Below the pieces are notes generated by a model that was given only the letters and a program-made list of their open reading frames with translations, had not been told where the DNA came from and did no database searches. A DNA stretch of 64,000 nt, taken from positions 1,116,001 to 1,180,000 of the forward strand of contig NC_088938.1 in NCBI RefSeq assembly GCF_033473495.1, written 5' to 3'. This DNA is from Cercospora beticola. Lineage: Eukaryota; Ascomycota; Dothideomycetes; Mycosphaerellales; Mycosphaerellaceae. Numbering within the stretch: position 1 is the stretch's first letter; each line of letters opens with the position of its first letter. This document shows, one piece after another, positions 11,008 to 21,679 of the stretch. Both the position numbers and the translations under genes were made by a program.

Positions 11008-13493
11008 GATGGCGAGAATGTTGGAACTGAGTGCGTTGTTGTGCAAGGGCTGTCCTTTGCTACACATAATATAACCATCGTTCGAGCCATGCTATCTCAC
11101 AAGAGCCTACGCATGGTAGTGGCATGATATGTGCCACCAAAGCCACATAAGACTGCCACCTCACGTTGCTGGTGCTCTTGCGGCGTGGAAGTCGACCATG
11201 AGTGGCGTCAAGTGTACGAAGTCCGCCGACTTGAACGTCCCGCTGCAATAGCTGTCTGAAGGGTGAAGGAAAGGCGGACACCCCGAAGTTTTGTGGCTGA
11301 GCACTAGTGAGCAAGATGCTGCTGTGGTCAAAACTTACATCGCTGCGGCCGGATGTCCTAATGAATGGTCTAGTCACGCTCTAGCTTGATACTCCCGGGA
11401 CAGTAGTTGCACACGGACTTGGGCGTGCACTGAAGTTTACGTTGCCTTGTACGAAGGCCAAAAAAACACTCGGTTTTCGCAGAAATTCATGCCGGATTCC
11501 TGGACCTGACGCATTCAGTCAGTGCTTCAGCCTCCATCAGCTGTAGACGTACATGCAGTTCGTAAATGACATTGAGCGCGCTTGCGTGCCTTCATGCGAC
11601 ATTGCTACAGTATACAGCAGATTATGAGCTCGGAGAGATTGTGTACTGTAGCAGGAAGCCACAGCCAAGAGAGTTGTCTTGGAAATCTTGGCTGCATGAT
11701 GTTGATATTGCTGATCATGTTCTTAGGCTGATCGTAGAGCAGCCATGGCCGACACCATCTGTGCCATCAGTATCGGATAATGATGACACTACCTGGAGTA
11801 GCAGATAACCTTATGCAATTGCGAAGATCAAACGTACCCTACAGAATCCCGTCCATCAGTGCATTTCCAGTCGAGAGCTGCCAAGGGTACTGTGGCTGAT
11901 GTACCTTCCCCATTTCAGGCGTTGGACGGGTATACTGCATGGCCACGTGGTCTCACGAGGCGTTGGATGCTGCAGCCTCACTTGCTCACAATTTATTGCC
12001 TTGAGGACACGACATCGGGACTCCAAGCATAACGCCAGCCAAGCTTGGCGCCTGCATTGTAGACTGCAGAATCATTAGCGCCGAGGCGTGTACGTAGAGG
12101 ACATTGCCGCGCGGAAGGTCAAAGCAGGTGCCCACGCGCAGGGAATAGCCACAATGGTAGAGCCAGAAAGATCTCGCAAATGCTCGCATCGTCTGAAGCC
12201 TACTCCTCTTGAGGCTACAAATTATACTTTCAAGGTATTCCATGTGCACCCAGTCACCGGCGTTGGACTCAGTGCTGAATAAAATAGATTGGCCTTGATC
12301 AATTTGGAAGATTGGGTCAAGCAATTTTCAGAGAAATGTGAGTGTTACGTTTGCCTCCGCCTGGGATTCTGATTGACAGATATGCCCCCGAAAGTCTTGA
12401 CCGACCGTGGATGCAAGTAACCGCCATCAATGTCCCAGGTCTGGAAGCCGAGCAGGTAGTGTCGATTCTCCGACAGCCAGGCTGGCTGTCCAAGACATCT
12501 GAGGTCCAAGTGGCGACGCCCTCAACGGATGGCGTGGAGAAGCTCGACATAATAGATGGCAGATCCAGACGTTCCATCATGCTCTTTCATGAGACAGATT
12601 CGGCGAGCATACCGTGGCAGTCAGTGAGCGTCTTCCACGTCGTCAGGGCCAGTGATGCGTTCGTTTCAAAAGCAGAAGGTCATGTTCACGGGCAAGGTGC
12701 AAGCAGAGTCTTAGTCGCTGGATTTTCAGACGCTCCACGATTCGATGTGAACGCTAAAGAGCTTCGGATGGCGGATCAACTTCGAGTGCGCATCCTGGCA
12801 TCTGGATCACCATCCCGCTGGGACTTGCTGGCCTCTATTATACGCCGAACTTTCTGGTCTGAAGCGAGGGTTCGGCATCACTCCGTGAATAGAGCAGTTG
12901 ACTTACTAGGTAAGCGAGCAGCACAGGTATCGAGGGGTGGCCGCTGCTGAAACCTCTCAGAAGACATATTATCCCGAGATGCAGTAGGGGCGTGCTACCT
13001 GTGGGCCATGGCCGTAGATGGGCGGCACGTCTTGGGAGGAGGACTTTGAAGGTTGTCTGGACTGGTTTCTGGGACCGCATGCGATTGGAGCTGGGAAGCC
13101 AGGAAGTTTGGAAGGTGGCTCCATTCGACGAGCCAGTGTCGCGAAGGAGGAATTGATCGCATTCGCGCCCCAGAAGTATTGCAAGGCGTGCGGTCTGTAC
13201 ATATGTGGAGCGCTAGTCGAGTAATGAGAGTTGAGTGTTGTTCTGTTCTGTTCTGTTCCGTTCTGTCGAAGTGAAGGCCGATCTCGTTGGTGCCTCAGGC
13301 CCCACTGAAGCGCGTCGCGAAATTGACTACGCGTGCGGAAGCTCCGCTCAAGGCCCCCACAATGTCGGGGTGGTGAAGACGGAGGTGAGACCAGACCACA
13401 GCTCCAGGGTGGTGCACCACCTCACATCACGCAAGGAATCGGCGGAAGCTCTTCAGACTGCCCTTGCAAGAATGCCCTGGAACGGCCGCCAGC
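11008..13493. other. Intergenic region, no convincing gene; short TTCTG microsatellite
   Basis: This 2.5-kb unique region of normal composition separates the adhesin-like gene from the zinc-finger gene. It holds the divergent promoters of both. An open frame at 12342-12950 (+) has no ATG at its start and no recognisable family. A (TTCTG)n tract lies near 13238-13266. Nothing else is seen. Confidence 0.5.
13238..13266. repeat. TTCTG microsatellite
   Basis: About five imperfect GTTCT units in tandem, about 230 bp upstream of the zinc-finger gene. Confidence 0.8.
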
Positions 13494-15956
13494 ATGGAAA
13501 CTCGTAACAACTTCACCGTCGATCACAAGGTGGATTTGCTGAAATACCTCATTCGCACCTCTCACACCTGGACCGACGCGGACCTCGCCGCCTTTTTCAC
13601 GCACGTGCAGAACACCTTTGCCGGCTTCAAGGGCACCAAGTGGGAGGATCAAGATTTGGAGACGAAGCTGCGGAAAGAGGAGCGTTTGTGGTTGGCAGAA
13701 TGTGCTGGCAGTCGTCCACGCCGGCGAGGGCACGAGAAGGGCTCGTACTATGACAATGCCATGACCACGTGGAAGGAGATCTGGAATGAGCTCTTGATCA
13801 AAGACTGGCAGAATGAGGTTGATTGCGGACGAACATATGACCAGGTGCCTGCATCGTTGCGGGACAAGTTGGTGTTTCCCACTCGCCCTTCTGCTTCCAC
13901 CACAAGCTCCAAGTCACCCTCCGGCACGCCTCAGGCCCCACTCATGACTGCGGCGGACTCACAGAAGCCGGCCGACGTTGTGCTCGAGTTCGATGAAGAC
14001 AAATTAAAAAGCATCATCGACAACGCAGTGCAGGAAGCTCTTCGCAGGGGCGACAAGGATACAGCTCTTGCGGTGCAGACAGTGTATAGGGACTCGCAAG
14101 AGATCTGGGAGCTCAGGTATCTGCTCGAGCAGATTTTTAAGCAAACTGCGAACGCCGAGCAGACCTCCCGCTTTCACAAGTACATTCGCGCGGCGAAGCG
14201 CAAAGTCAAATTGCAAAAGGCACAGCAGCAAGCCGACAAAGTGCGGCAACAAGGCGACCGACGAGCGCACAAATTCGCACCCGTCGCCAATATGGGCAAA
14301 GGTAGTAACAGTGTCGCGCCGATCGAGGCTAAGCGGCCAGACCACGCTCCTGCGCCTGCTGTTCAGCAGAAGCTCGAGCCCCTATCTCCCGCGGACGCTG
14401 GTCCTTCGCAGTGGCCAGCTGCTGAAATCGACGAAAACAACGCCGGCATGGCCGACACTGTACACGCAGATACTCCAGATGCTCAGCTGGCGGCCGAGGA
14501 GAAGAGTGCTGAGCAGCAGGCGACTCGCACGGCGAAAACAAATGGGAGCTCTGCATCGGCCGAAACTGCTGTCACGTCAGATAGTGGCTACGATACTACT
14601 GACAAGCAACCCCATCGCGACCCATTGGTGACCAAGATATTGGGCAACTTGCAGCACGAGCCATCTGTGAAGAGGTTGTTGCGCTATGACCGAGCATTGC
14701 CAACATCAGCAAACATCAAGCAGCTGCGCAAGCGGGAATCAGCTTTGGAGGCTATCAAGGACATCATCACTGCCCATCCCGCCGCAAAGTCTGATCTCAC
14801 GGTACTTGCAAAGCGGCTGCAGGAGCGAAGCGCTCGCGAAACCGCGGCTGACGGCGAGCAAGCGACTGCTGGTGCCGAACACAGCGAAGATGAAGGCTCA
14901 GACCACGGCCTCGAGGAGCAAGAAGCAGAGGGCGTCACTCCGCAGACCCGACGCTCTTTACGGCCGCGTCGCTCAATTGGAGAGGAGAGCAGCGAGCAAG
15001 TCAGTTCTGAGCGCCGCCGCACCCACAAGTGGCCATGTCCAATGGCCCAGGAAGCTGGCTGCGATCAATGGTTCAGCTCCTCTGGACATGCCATTCGTCA
15101 CGCAAACATTCACAGCGGCGTGAAAGACTACAACTGCCCCGAATGCGACAAAGCGTTTGCTCGCAAGGACAACATGATGGAGCATTTTAGAGGAGTGCAC
15201 AAGAATCGTGTATCTTCCAAGAAGCGCGGTCGTCGATCTTCCGTCTTGTCTGATAGGGAAGTTGGAGAAGACGCCGATCGTATCGCGGCTGAACGCGCAG
15301 CAAAGCGGCAGAAGAATTCAGAGAAGACCTTCAGAAATGCACGAGCTGCTAGAGACAGCTCGGTCGAATCTGCAGGTACAACTGACTCTTCCTTGACGGA
15401 CCTTACCTCCTCCGCCGAGGACCGTCGCCCTCCAGCGGCAGGCAGTTCTGGTAGCGGCACAATGACACAACTGACGCATGCTCTCGAACTTTCCGCCAAC
15501 ACTCCCCACGCGAACCTCGACCACGCTGTCAAAGCGACTGCTGTAGGCCTGGCTAAAGATCCGGCAACATTACTCGCTCGTTTGGAAGCTAAGATGGATG
15601 CTCTTCTTACTCGCCAGAATACTGCTCCAGCCCACTTGTCCTCCTCCGGCACCAGCACCCCAAACGGCACACATACGCAACCCGGCGCCGAACATGCGAT
15701 CTGGTCCTCTGCAATGAGCCTCCTCAACATCGCCACTTCCCTCGATCACAACGCCTTGGACGGTCAGAGCCCCGAGCTTGTTCAGTTCGTCGCTCGCTTG
15801 ACCAAGACTGCCGCAGAGGCCGTCATCCGTGCATCAGATAGTGCGAAGCAACTTGCCCTGACTGCGAAGAGTGTTAGCGAGATGCTGGAAGATTACGATG
15901 GATTTGACGAGCAAATTTCGCCTATTCCCAAGAGTCCTATTCGCGAGAGTGACTGA
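13494..15956 (+). CDS. C2H2 zinc-finger protein, putative transcription factor
   Basis: Single-exon, 820 residues. The start at 13494 is the first ATG of the frame (context CAGCATGG); the frame is open slightly further upstream but only with a TTG. Two C2H2 fingers lie in the middle: residues about 515-540 (CPMAQEAGC...H....H, long loop) and 548-569 (CPECDKAFARKDNMMEH....H). A basic NLS-like KKRGRR stretch follows. The N-terminal part (residues about 5-130) is a conserved-looking helical region with TWTDADLAAFF. The middle is Glu/Ala/Gln-rich and low in complexity. The C-terminal about 90 residues are helical. The fingers suggest sequence-specific DNA binding in the nucleus. I do not recognise a named orthologue. 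The gene is flanked by large intergenic spaces on both sides. Confidence 0.8.
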   Translation: METRNNFTVDHKVDLLKYLIRTSHTWTDADLAAFFTHVQNTFAGFKGTKWEDQDLETKLRKEERLWLAECAGSRPRRRGHEKGSYYDNAMTTWKEIWNELLIKDWQNEVDCGRTYDQVPASLRDKLVFPTRPSASTTSSKSPSGTPQAPLMTAADSQKPADVVLEFDEDKLKSIIDNAVQEALRRGDKDTALAVQTVYRDSQEIWELRYLLEQIFKQTANAEQTSRFHKYIRAAKRKVKLQKAQQQADKVRQQGDRRAHKFAPVANMGKGSNSVAPIEAKRPDHAPAPAVQQKLEPLSPADAGPSQWPAAEIDENNAGMADTVHADTPDAQLAAEEKSAEQQATRTAKTNGSSASAETAVTSDSGYDTTDKQPHRDPLVTKILGNLQHEPSVKRLLRYDRALPTSANIKQLRKRESALEAIKDIITAHPAAKSDLTVLAKRLQERSARETAADGEQATAGAEHSEDEGSDHGLEEQEAEGVTPQTRRSLRPRRSIGEESSEQVSSERRRTHKWPCPMAQEAGCDQWFSSSGHAIRHANIHSGVKDYNCPECDKAFARKDNMMEHFRGVHKNRVSSKKRGRRSSVLSDREVGEDADRIAAERAAKRQKNSEKTFRNARAARDSSVESAGTTDSSLTDLTSSAEDRRPPAAGSSGSGTMTQLTHALELSANTPHANLDHAVKATAVGLAKDPATLLARLEAKMDALLTRQNTAPAHLSSSGTSTPNGTHTQPGAEHAIWSSAMSLLNIATSLDHNALDGQSPELVQFVARLTKTAAEAVIRASDSAKQLALTAKSVSEMLEDYDGFDEQISPIPKSPIRESD

Positions 15957-16728
15957 TTGAGATGACGGCATGCGGATACTGCGGCTACGTTCTTCTCCTT
16001 ACGGCTTACGTCTTTTCTACTGTTTCTCTTTCCTTTGGAGCGTTACGAAAGCGAGTACACACGGTGGCGTCTGAGAGCATTGAGAGGACCCCGTGGATGT
16101 GCATAAGGCAGGAACGGTACGATTAATGGGTACAGTTAATTCAAGGATCAAATGTCCGGGCAGAGCACGTTGTCTGGAGAAGAGAAACAACCTGGTGTCG
16201 ATGAGGGAATGCATCGCTGGTGTGCCGGCTGGTTGCTGGCTGCTTTACTACTGCGTGCTTACCTCTGCACAGAGACAAGGATGTTGCTCTTAGTGTTTGG
16301 TCCGTTACATTGCTGTCGTGTATCATATTTCAGTCTCCGACCTGTATTGGTATTCCACTAGCTAATTAGCTAGCTTACTTCACAGTGGTGTAGTGCTCTC
16401 TGCTGTACAGAGAAATGAGCAGACTCAGCCACCCTCGCTTCCATTTCGTGCCGAAGCAATTACGTGCATGCAGGAGCCTGAATTGTTTGCGGTGGCTGTA
16501 TCAGCCAATAGCAAAGACCTTGAAAATAGCATCGCAGCTCTGCACGTGTGACCAGCTCGCCGCTGCGTCGAGACATAGAGATTTTCTTTTCAACCTTCTC
16601 GTTCTCTCGTCTAAAATGAGTGACACCTAGTATACAGCGTTGCAGAATAGAAAAGCCCTCTATGCCTAGGCATGTCCGGCACAAAAACTATTCTACTCAT
16701 ACAGTGTCGAAAGAATGAAACAGCACTT
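15957..16728. other. Convergent intergenic region with a 16-bp perfect palindrome
   Basis: The 3' ends of the zinc-finger gene and the first 2EXR gene face each other here. A perfect palindrome CTAGCTAATTAGCTAG lies at 16358-16373. No gene is supported. Confidence 0.5.
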
Positions 16729-18075
16729 TCACGACCGTCGACCAGATCTCTTTCTGCAAGCTTTCTTTTCAGCATCTTGCTCCCGCGTAGATTTCCTGAC
16801 GGCTTTCTTGCGCGACTTCTCTTCACTTTTGGCAGCGAGTATATTCTTGATCCGGCGTTGCTCGAGGACGGCTTCGTGATCGATCAGGTCCTTGTTGAAA
16901 CGCGTAGCTTGCGACTGAATTCTGGTCTGCTTTGCTATTTTTTGGTTCAGGATATGGTCTTCTGGATCTGTCAAGATGACATCTGGTTTCTGGGTTTTAG
17001 TGACGGGTGCAATACACGCGGCTTCTGGCTCCTTCGGTAGGATTCCCAGGAACCGGACATGCTCAGCATGGCTTTTGCCCAGATGAGTCCAGCGTTCGAC
17101 TGATTTGTGCGCAGTACCGTTTTCTACCGCTTCCCTCAGGTGATCGAGAAACGCTTTGCGAATGCGGCTGTTTCGATCTACCCAACCAGCCATCTCCCAG
17201 GCATCGCGACAGACGGGAGCCGCGAGCCGGTCGCGCCATGCGGCATCACTGACACCACGTCGAGATTTAGGAGGGGTGCCGCCGGTATAGGTGCGACTTA
17301 TGCATGCGTAGGGGTTTTCTTTGCTGAATCGACCGAAGAGGTGCACCTCCAGCAGCATCAATACTGTCAATGATCCTACGCGCATCAAGACATCTGCGAT
17401 TTCCGCTTCGTCCGGATCCGTCCAAAACCTTGGATTGCGAGACTCCACTTTCAGAAGATTGCTTGGACAGATCTGTATACGCTGTAGGTTCGGCAGACAG
17501 TGGAAGGCAGTGGCGAGCTCACGCTTTGCGGTGTAGCTTGAATATTGGAGAAGTGGGAGCAATGACTTCCAATGATTCGGGCCCCCCTGGTCCGGGTCGT
17601 GCACGACGATGCCTGTGATTAAAGAAAGGTGGATTGCAGGTATACGATGTTTCAAGGTGAAACTCAATTCGGTAAAGTCTGCGAAATAGAAGGAAGCGTT
17701 CTGCCAGAAAATCGGTGTCGCTTCGCTGGCAACTTGCTTGTTGACGCGTAGAAGGCCAAGGCCTTGACGAGCGCGACACAGCTTGCGACATTTGTTCGTG
17801 TTCAACTCCACTTCTATTGGCTCCCAAGGGCTGCGCCTTCGTTCTTCTACACACATCGGAAGCCTGGCAAAGGCTGCTTTGTGATCGATGAGTGGGCATT
17901 CGCGGTGGTGTATTCGGTTGTGGAGGTCCGGCTCGATAACGACATTTTCCCAGATTTGATTGCGAAGCTCAGCAGGCAGGCCAAGGAGCCCCGGCTTCTG
18001 CATGGTGCGGGCGCCAATTCTCACGATGCTCAGGATGTGTGGCAGTTGTGAGAAGTCGTAATCGATGGTCGCCAT
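16729..18075 (-). CDS. 2EXR / F-box-like protein with basic C-terminal tail (copy 1 of 5)
   Basis: 448 residues, one exon. The start is the ATG at 18075; the frame extends to 18102 without another ATG. Near the N terminus is LLGLPAELRNQIWENVV, the LPxELRxxIW box of the fungal 2EXR/DUF7730 family, which resembles the first helix of F-box domains. A second conserved patch, LLRVNKQVASEATPIFW, matches the usual LLxVCRQVxxEA element. The last about 90 residues are Lys/Arg/Glu-rich and look like a coiled coil plus nuclear localisation signal (KKACRKRSGRRS). The family is large in Dothideomycetes and its biochemical role is mostly unknown; SCF adaptor activity is only a suggestion. It is divergent from the uS3m gene. 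Confidence 0.82.
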   Translation of the reverse strand: MATIDYDFSQLPHILSIVRIGARTMQKPGLLGLPAELRNQIWENVVIEPDLHNRIHHRECPLIDHKAAFARLPMCVEERRRSPWEPIEVELNTNKCRKLCRARQGLGLLRVNKQVASEATPIFWQNASFYFADFTELSFTLKHRIPAIHLSLITGIVVHDPDQGGPNHWKSLLPLLQYSSYTAKRELATAFHCLPNLQRIQICPSNLLKVESRNPRFWTDPDEAEIADVLMRVGSLTVLMLLEVHLFGRFSKENPYACISRTYTGGTPPKSRRGVSDAAWRDRLAAPVCRDAWEMAGWVDRNSRIRKAFLDHLREAVENGTAHKSVERWTHLGKSHAEHVRFLGILPKEPEAACIAPVTKTQKPDVILTDPEDHILNQKIAKQTRIQSQATRFNKDLIDHEAVLEQRRIKNILAAKSEEKSRKKAVRKSTREQDAEKKACRKRSGRRS

Positions 18076-18102
18076 TGTTATTGCAATCGCTTGTATACTC
18101 AA

Positions 18103-18698
18103 AGTGGTCAGTAGGTTGTTAACATGGAGTGGACAGAAATGCTGCTGTCAAGCCCATCCTTATAGATTTGGCGAGGAGTCATGGTGATAACGTGGTTCTG
18201 TAGTTGAGCATATCTCAAACCTACCAGAATCGGGCAGGTGAGGCCACTCAGGCACGGCTGACATCGCCAGGCAGCTTCGTCTATTGGTCCTAAGCCCTAC
18301 AGCTCACTGCGTGAAGGAGGTCAGCGATATCTCTGGTAGTGTTGCCAGATGCTGTCTAGTTACGGATAGCAACACGGAAGCTGGAAAATACGCTCATCTT
18401 GCGATCGCTCTTGCAGACTGGATCCCGCAGCTGCCTCGACAAAGCCCCTTAGATACACTATACACGGCGGCTATACGAGGATGGAAGGGGACTCGAATCG
18501 ACGAGCAGAGAAGCGCGGAGTCTCAATCCTGTATCTCGTCCTGCTTTCCGTCAGTCGACTGTGTAGGTAGAAGTTGTAAGTCAGGAGCACCCCAAAAGCA
18601 TCAACGTCGGGAGAGCCAAGCCTTTCCTCCGCCATCCCGACGACACCCTTCCAATGCTGTGAGCACCATCATCGCCTCGAACTGCATCAACACCGATC
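18103..18698. other. Divergent promoter region between 2EXR gene and uS3m
   Basis: About 600 bp between two start codons pointing away from each other. An open frame crosses the region on the + strand in another phase but has no recognisable features. No TATA box is obvious. Confidence 0.45.
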
Positions 18699-19799
18699 AT
18701 GCCTCCGCGCAGCATAGGCGTCCCTCGAGGGACATTCACATGCCATGCCAAACACATACGCGCCCAACGGCGCCCTGCTAGCACAGCAGTCTCCCACCTC
18801 CCCACTGCAGCAGCCATCCCCGAAGCACCACTTTGGAGAGCACGATCAGAACCCGTAACGCGACTCGGACAATCCATCACTGGCGCGATGGAATGGCAGA
18901 CTTCCACATATACCTTCAACAAACAAGCTGTAAAGCCCATCCCGGTGGTCAGCGCGAACGTGGAGAAACTCATTCAGAATTATGTCACATTGAAGCGGGT
19001 CAACAACGTCGGCAAAGATGTGCGAGCGATTCGAACGGCCCTTGCGCAACGGAGAAAAAGCGCAGAGAAGGTTTATGTCTCGAAGCCAAAGATGAAGGAT
19101 TATGGTGACAGGGTAGAAGTCAAGTGCTTCATTTGGGACGGGAGAGAAGCTCTACGCGAAGAGGCCGATAAACAAAAGCGCTTTGGGAGGAACCAAAGCG
19201 ACGATTCCAGCAGTGGGAAGAAACAATCGAATGACAGCGATCCCATTCTTGACCCTACACAAACAGTTGGGCTGCAAAGTCTACTTGCGAGAATGTACGG
19301 CAAGCAGGTCGATCTGCAATTGATCAAGATCAAACGTCCGCACCTTGACGCTGATATCCTGGCTGCATATGTCGCGCAAAGACTACGAGACCGACGCTTC
19401 ACACCCCGAAGAGTCATCCGTGACGCGACATGGAGAGCACCTCTCCCTTCAGCGCAAGCAGTCGCAAATATCAAGAACGCAAAACTGCGGAACCAGCCTC
19501 AGAAATTCTCATGGCAGGATCTGACCATTGGAAATGCAGCACGGGCTAGTGCGACAGGGATCGTGGAGAGTTTGGCTCTAAGCCAAGTCAGCAGTATTCA
19601 AGTAGAAGCCGCCGGTCGTTTGACGAAGCGGTTGACAGCCAACAGATCTGCAAAGAAGATGGCAAGAAGAGGTACAGCGAGTAAGGGACCAGCATATATG
19701 CTTCGTGGCTTCAGGAAAGCGCATACACAGTACGCATTTGCGGGTGGTAAGAGACGTGTGGGACAGTTTGGTATCAAGGTTAGCGTGGGACATGTGTGA
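18699..19799 (+). CDS. Nuclear-encoded mitochondrial small-subunit ribosomal protein uS3m (Rps3/Var1 type)
   Basis: 366 residues, one exon, ATG at 18699. The first about 60 residues are rich in Arg/Ala/Ser with few acids, as in a mitochondrial targeting peptide. The body reads like fungal mitochondrial S3. TYTFNKQAVKPIPV..NVEKLIQNYV corresponds to the N-terminal YxxNKxxxKxLP..N..KLI.SYF block. LARMYGKQVDLQLIKIKRPHLDADILA corresponds to the LSKLYxKKVELxLIxLKxxxLDSxIL block. The C terminus has a GRL motif (IQVEAAGRL) and ends VGQFGIKVSV, matching the GIxGVKVWI end of uS3. The role would be in the mitoribosome small-subunit head near the mRNA entry. In most filamentous ascomycetes this gene lies in a mitochondrial rnl intron, so a nuclear copy is unusual. 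I judged it from motif order without an alignment; VAR1-like naming is an alternative. Confidence 0.68.
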   Translation: MPPRSIGVPRGTFTCHAKHIRAQRRPASTAVSHLPTAAAIPEAPLWRARSEPVTRLGQSITGAMEWQTSTYTFNKQAVKPIPVVSANVEKLIQNYVTLKRVNNVGKDVRAIRTALAQRRKSAEKVYVSKPKMKDYGDRVEVKCFIWDGREALREEADKQKRFGRNQSDDSSSGKKQSNDSDPILDPTQTVGLQSLLARMYGKQVDLQLIKIKRPHLDADILAAYVAQRLRDRRFTPRRVIRDATWRAPLPSAQAVANIKNAKLRNQPQKFSWQDLTIGNAARASATGIVESLALSQVSSIQVEAAGRLTKRLTANRSAKKMARRGTASKGPAYMLRGFRKAHTQYAFAGGKRRVGQFGIKVSVGHV

Positions 19800-20812
19800 G
19801 CGCCTTGCGCTTTTCTCTTGTATTTTGTAGATTCTGTACAGATACAACGAAGGGAGTGAACACGATTCTTGCTTCGAAGATCAGCCAGTAGCTCATGTTG
19901 GAGCTTTGTCTCCAAAAAAAAAAAAAAAGAAGACGAAATGGCCAAAATAAAACTAAACCACATCCGCACGACAGGCGTGTACCCGGCCGTCCGCACCACC
20001 ACCAGAACACAAGTAATTGTTGTTCAGGGTGACGATTCAGGCAGGCTTGTGAACAAGCATCGACAAGCATTTTGACGACTTACTGCTTGAGCCATCCGTG
20101 CAGATGTGACTGTTAGAGTGGGAGCAGAAAATGTTGAACATGGTACCTGGATAACTGAAATGGACAAATGGCGCGGAGGTCCTCGAACGTGGCATGACAA
20201 GTATCGCGCGCGGGTAGCGTTGACGGTAGCTCCAACAGAAGTGCACTTCAGCAGCAGTTTTTGCGAGTGCGAACTTCGTCCAAATTTGGCACTGGGGGGC
20301 CTACTAGCGTTCACGATAGCAAGGCGAGACTCTTGATCTATGACAGGAAATGAAAGGGCCCACAGCTAAGCATGTTGCCTTCATCTGACGCATTGGAGTT
20401 TCAGCTTGTTTGAAACTATAGAAAGCCCAAGAGTTGGGTTTGGTACCATGATTATGTTCTCAACTCTTTGCCTCAGAGCCTGTCCTCAGGCTGCGAATAG
20501 ATACAAGAGCTCTCATGTGCTGCTTCTCATAGCGCAGCGTACTTCAGCCGATCTAATGAGCTGGAGATGCTTCATTCGTGAGTCGAGGGCGATCGTGGAG
20601 GTCCGTCTGCTGTCGAAGTGTCAGTCCTTTAGGCCCTGTTACCTGGCTGATTTTGCATCGACCTACTCAGATACGTGGAAGGAGAAGCCAGGTTGCAGAG
20701 TCATTGGGGGCATGACGGGCCCATGACCACAAATCTGCAGGTAGCCAAATGCATCTGACGATACCTCCACAGAGTTCGCTGCGAAACAGATGTGTTGGAA
20801 CCGTAGTACTAC
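19800..20812. other. Convergent intergenic region with a 15-nt A tract
   Basis: About 1 kb between the ends of uS3m and a 2EXR gene. A run of 15 A lies at 19914-19928 just downstream of uS3m. No coding frame with supportable features is present. Confidence 0.45.
19914..19928. repeat. 15-nt poly(A) tract
   Basis: Fifteen consecutive A about 115 nt after the uS3m stop codon, flanked by non-repetitive DNA. Confidence 0.9.
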
Positions 20813-21526
20813 TCAATGCTGTCTCGGCTGTGCGGGTCTGTAGTCCCACAAGATGCTTATCAAATGGGGAATGCAAGTCGACGACTCCATCGATCTCCAC
20901 TCAAAATAAGAGTCATGGGGATCCGATTCCTTGAAATTCTTTAGTGCAAGCGCGGCGGAATTCCTTGACGCGCGCCAGTCGCTCATGTCACGAAGGGTGA
21001 CTGCCATCTGCTCGCCATTTGGAGACTCCTTCAGTCCAAGAAAGCACTCCACTCGAGTGTGCGGATTCCAAGAACCACGTTGGTCACGAGCACGTTCTTC
21101 GATACTCCTAAGTTGTTTGAACAGGCAGTGTCTCATTGCTCCCAGAGTAGGGCGTCGCGGAAAAACACTGACGATGCCGACCGTGATGTGGCGCACGTAT
21201 GACTTGCCGACGTCGTCGATCATGTTGAGAAACCAATCGAGGCTTGTAGCGCTTTCAGCATTATCGCGGTCAATGGTTGCTGGGCCAATTTTGAAGTGAT
21301 TGTTTGCGAAGAACATCTCGGTGCATTCGTCTCGGGCTTGACGACAGACGGCGAGGAGCGAGAGTGGACGAGAATTGAATGCGCGGTTGAGGATTCGCAT
21401 TTCATTCGGCCTCCCTCTTGCATCATACTTCATGGCCATGTAGATCGGATCATCGTGAATCAGCACGTACTCAAAGATCTTGTTGCGGAGCTCGGCGGCG
21501 AGCTTGCCAAGCGGCGAGTCGTCCAT
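20813..21526 (-). CDS. 2EXR / F-box-like protein (copy 2 of 5)
   Basis: 237 residues, one exon, ATG at 21526. It starts almost directly with the family box: LGKLAAELRNKIFEYVLIHDDPI, then LLAVCRQARDECTEMFFANNHFKI, the second conserved element. The middle has an aromatic/His strand region (SYVRHITVGI) typical of these proteins. Compared with copy 1 it lacks the basic tail. There is no membrane segment or signal peptide, so it is probably cytosolic or nuclear. Function unknown; an F-box-like adaptor is a guess. Its start lies 153 bp from the end of the next gene on the same strand. Confidence 0.8.
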   Translation of the reverse strand: MDDSPLGKLAAELRNKIFEYVLIHDDPIYMAMKYDARGRPNEMRILNRAFNSRPLSLLAVCRQARDECTEMFFANNHFKIGPATIDRDNAESATSLDWFLNMIDDVGKSYVRHITVGIVSVFPRRPTLGAMRHCLFKQLRSIEERARDQRGSWNPHTRVECFLGLKESPNGEQMAVTLRDMSDWRASRNSAALALKNFKESDPHDSYFEWRSMESSTCIPHLISILWDYRPAQPRQH

Positions 21527-21679
21527 AGCGCGTGCCTCGCGTCGTAGCGGTATGTTGTCGACGTTGTGTGTTGTTGTTGTTTGTGCGTGCGTGCAATGCG
21601 GTGCTTTGTGTCAGAAGACGCAGGGCGGCGGAACTCGAAGCAAGAAGGGCGTTTGCCCATGGCTTCACTTCTTTCCTCA

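Noticed and set aside
8548..11067. Apparent chain of frameshifted fragments suggesting a pseudogene
   Set aside because: The breaks coincide with short GT..AG introns whose removal keeps one frame of 756 codons.
12342..12950. Open frame of about 200 codons on the + strand
   Set aside because: It begins at a GTG directly after a stop, has no splice-supported start, no recognisable domain and no partner exon. It could be a decayed gene but is not supportable.
14068..15736. Long frames in other phases and antisense to the zinc-finger gene
   Set aside because: They follow from the GC-rich third positions of the real gene and lack any domain.
18284..18781. 165-codon frame overlapping the uS3m start
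   Set aside because: Low-complexity Ser/Arg/His composition without domain, overlapping the better supported uS3m start in another phase.
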